Source of the DNA: Methylocapsa sp. S129
GTDB taxonomy: Bacteria > Pseudomonadota > Alphaproteobacteria > Rhizobiales > Beijerinckiaceae
Length of the DNA: 64,000 nt
Direction of reading: 5' to 3'
NCBI RefSeq assembly: GCF_009765995.1
Contig: NZ_LMUI01000048.1
Coordinates: forward strand, 310,001 to 374,000
Shown here: one piece after another, positions 62,670 to 64,000 of the stretch
Layout of the letters: each line of letters opens with the position of its first letter
How positions within the stretch are numbered: position 1 is the stretch's first letter
The notes under the pieces: model-generated
Told to the model about the DNA's origin: nothing
Databases searched by the model: none
What the model saw: the letters and a program-made list of their open reading frames with translations, nothing else
Translations under genes and position numbers: made by a program

Positions 62670-64000
62670 ATGATTCATTCAAGACGCGACGTTCTGAAAC
62701 TCGGCGCCTTCGGCGCCGCCGCTCTTACCGGCGGGCTTGCGTATGGTTCGGCTTTTGCGGAAGGGGGCACGCTGTCGATCGCCTACAACGTCAATCTGCC
62801 CTCATGGGATCCGGCGGATGGCCCCTCGGCGGTCAATCCGACGATCCAGGGCATCTATCAGGCGGTGTTCGATCAATATATCGGCCAGAAGCCCGACCTG
62901 TCGTTCACGCCGGGCCTCATCACCGAATGGGGCTGGACCGACGACAACAAGAAAATCAAAATGAAGGTGCGCAAGGGCGTGACGTGGCACGACGGCTCGC
63001 CATTCACGCCCGAAGACGTCGTCTGGTCGCTGCAGCGCGCCGCCGATCCCAAGACCGGTAACCCGATCAATTTCGTCTGGTCGAAGATCGGCAATCTCCA
63101 GGTCGCCGACGACGTCATCACCGGCGACGTCAAGGAATTCGATCCGACTTTGTTCAAATGGATGGCGTTCCTGACCGGCTATGTACTGCCGAAAGCCTAT
63201 TACACCAAGGTCGGCGCCGAGGGCTTTGAGGCCGCGCCGATCGGCACCGGCCCCTATATCGTTGAGAAATACGAGCGCAACGCTTTCGTGCGGCTGAAAG
63301 CCAACCCGAATTATTGGGGCGGCAAGCCGGCCTTCGAAACCGTCATCATCAAATTCGTGCCCGACGCCGCCAGCCGCGTCGCCGAAATCGAATCGGGCAA
63401 GTCGCAGGTGACTTTCGACATCCCCTACGAGGAATATGATCGCCTGAAGGGCAAGAAGGGGCTGACCGGCGTCACCACGCCCGTCTCCGACATTGCGATG
63501 ATCTTCCTGACCAATGTCGACCCGGTCATGCTCGACAAGAACGTCCGCCTCGGCGCCATCCACGCCATCGACAAGAAGCTCCTGGTTGACCGGCTGCTCA
63601 AGGGCTATGGCGTGCCGATCGACACGTTGCAGGCGCCCGAATATGCGGCGTTCGATCCCAGCATCAAGGTCAGCTACGATCCTGAGCTCGCCAAGAAACA
63701 TTTGGCGGCGAGCGGCTACAGCCCAGAGAAGCCCGCCAAGTTCACGATCCAGACGACCAAGGGCTTCAAGCCGAAGGATTTCGAGATCATCCAGGCGATC
63801 GTCGGCATGTGGCGCAAGGTCGGCATCGAGGCCAATATCGAGGTCTATGACATCGCCAAGCATTTCGAATTGCGCTTCGGCCACAAGCTCGCGCCGGCGG
63901 CCTTCTATAATTGGGGCAATTCGATCGGCGATCCCTCGACCTCGACCGGCTTTGCGATGTTCGGCCCGAGCCCGCATTGCGCGTGGAAATCGGACGATCT
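62670..64000 (+). CDS. Peptide/nickel-type ABC transporter substrate-binding protein, partial
   Basis: The first 443 codons are in the window; the gene runs off the right edge. HSRRDVLKLGAFGAAALTGG is a twin-arginine signal. SBP family 5 features: WGWTDDNKKIKMKVRKGVTW HDGSPFTPEDVVWS, GTGPYIVEKYERNAFV, NPNYWGGKPAFETVIIKFVP, and VRLGAIHAIDKKLLV. Binds oligopeptides or related cationic compounds in the periplasm. GGGAG lies seven bases before the ATG. Confidence 0.93.
   Translation, partial: MIHSRRDVLKLGAFGAAALTGGLAYGSAFAEGGTLSIAYNVNLPSWDPADGPSAVNPTIQGIYQAVFDQYIGQKPDLSFTPGLITEWGWTDDNKKIKMKVRKGVTWHDGSPFTPEDVVWSLQRAADPKTGNPINFVWSKIGNLQVADDVITGDVKEFDPTLFKWMAFLTGYVLPKAYYTKVGAEGFEAAPIGTGPYIVEKYERNAFVRLKANPNYWGGKPAFETVIIKFVPDAASRVAEIESGKSQVTFDIPYEEYDRLKGKKGLTGVTTPVSDIAMIFLTNVDPVMLDKNVRLGAIHAIDKKLLVDRLLKGYGVPIDTLQAPEYAAFDPSIKVSYDPELAKKHLAASGYSPEKPAKFTIQTTKGFKPKDFEIIQAIVGMWRKVGIEANIEVYDIAKHFELRFGHKLAPAAFYNWGNSIGDPSTSTGFAMFGPSPHCAWKSDD

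Overview
The window looks like chromosomal DNA of an alphaproteobacterium of the order Hyphomicrobiales (Rhizobiales). The base composition is GC-rich. The markers for this placement are a eukaryote-type glutamine synthetase II with a divergent gstI/DUF2735 gene, a glnB-glnA pair, a small DUF1127 protein, a fabD-fabG-acpP-fabF-mltG cluster near dnaB, and dnaB, alr, radA, cvpA and purF in that order on one strand. A family-level placement (for example Beijerinckiaceae or Methylocystaceae) is only a guess.

Layout. 0-4.7 kb (minus strand): partial trmFO, a DUF1127 gene with its own terminator, then purF, cvpA and radA. 4.7-34.3 kb: about 30 kb of mostly accessory DNA lying between radA and alr, which are normally neighbours. 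It contains (a) a four-gene cassette at 5.1-9.3 kb with an unrecognised Gly/Thr/Asp-rich protein, a radical SAM enzyme, a 2OG-Fe(II) oxygenase and an FkbM methyltransferase, the best candidate here for an undescribed peptide/protein-modification system; (b) apt, a secreted small protein, a Sel1-repeat protein, and a CsbD gene bracketed by two paralogous small ORFs; (c) glnII with a sigma-54-type promoter and divergent gstI; (d) a bifunctional aldolase/dehydrogenase and a GntR regulator, divergent from an ABC importer-allantoinase-racemase-like operon with three TGTGCACA sites in between; (e) a GGDEF/EAL protein; (f) a ribose-type sugar ABC transporter cassette flanked by two directly repeated, decayed IS6-family fragments.

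33.9-50.7 kb: a lipoprotein, alr, a TPR membrane protein, a MerR/SDR divergent pair with a textbook 19-bp-spacer promoter, dnaB, glnB-glnA, a Cys-cluster protein, a GT87-type membrane protein, the fatty-acid synthesis cluster ending in mltG, rlmB and tRNA-Tyr(GUA). 50.8-54.4 kb: a small accessory patch with a chimeric tubulin-tyrosine-ligase-like fragment, an orphan HlyC-type acyltransferase, an unknown anchored protein and a RAYT transposase bounded by a perfect 18-bp inverted repeat. 54.4-64 kb: an M29 aminopeptidase, mtgA, an MFS exporter, a cyclase/MarR/FAD-oxidoreductase group, a HTH-DUF6516 pair whose second gene has an in-frame TGA, and the start of a peptide ABC binding protein.

Functional themes are nitrogen control (glnII/gstI, glnB/glnA, probable ureide uptake and hydrolysis), envelope and fatty-acid synthesis, and acquired cassettes. 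All calls are from reading the sequence; no database search was run. Identities and percentages are by eye.
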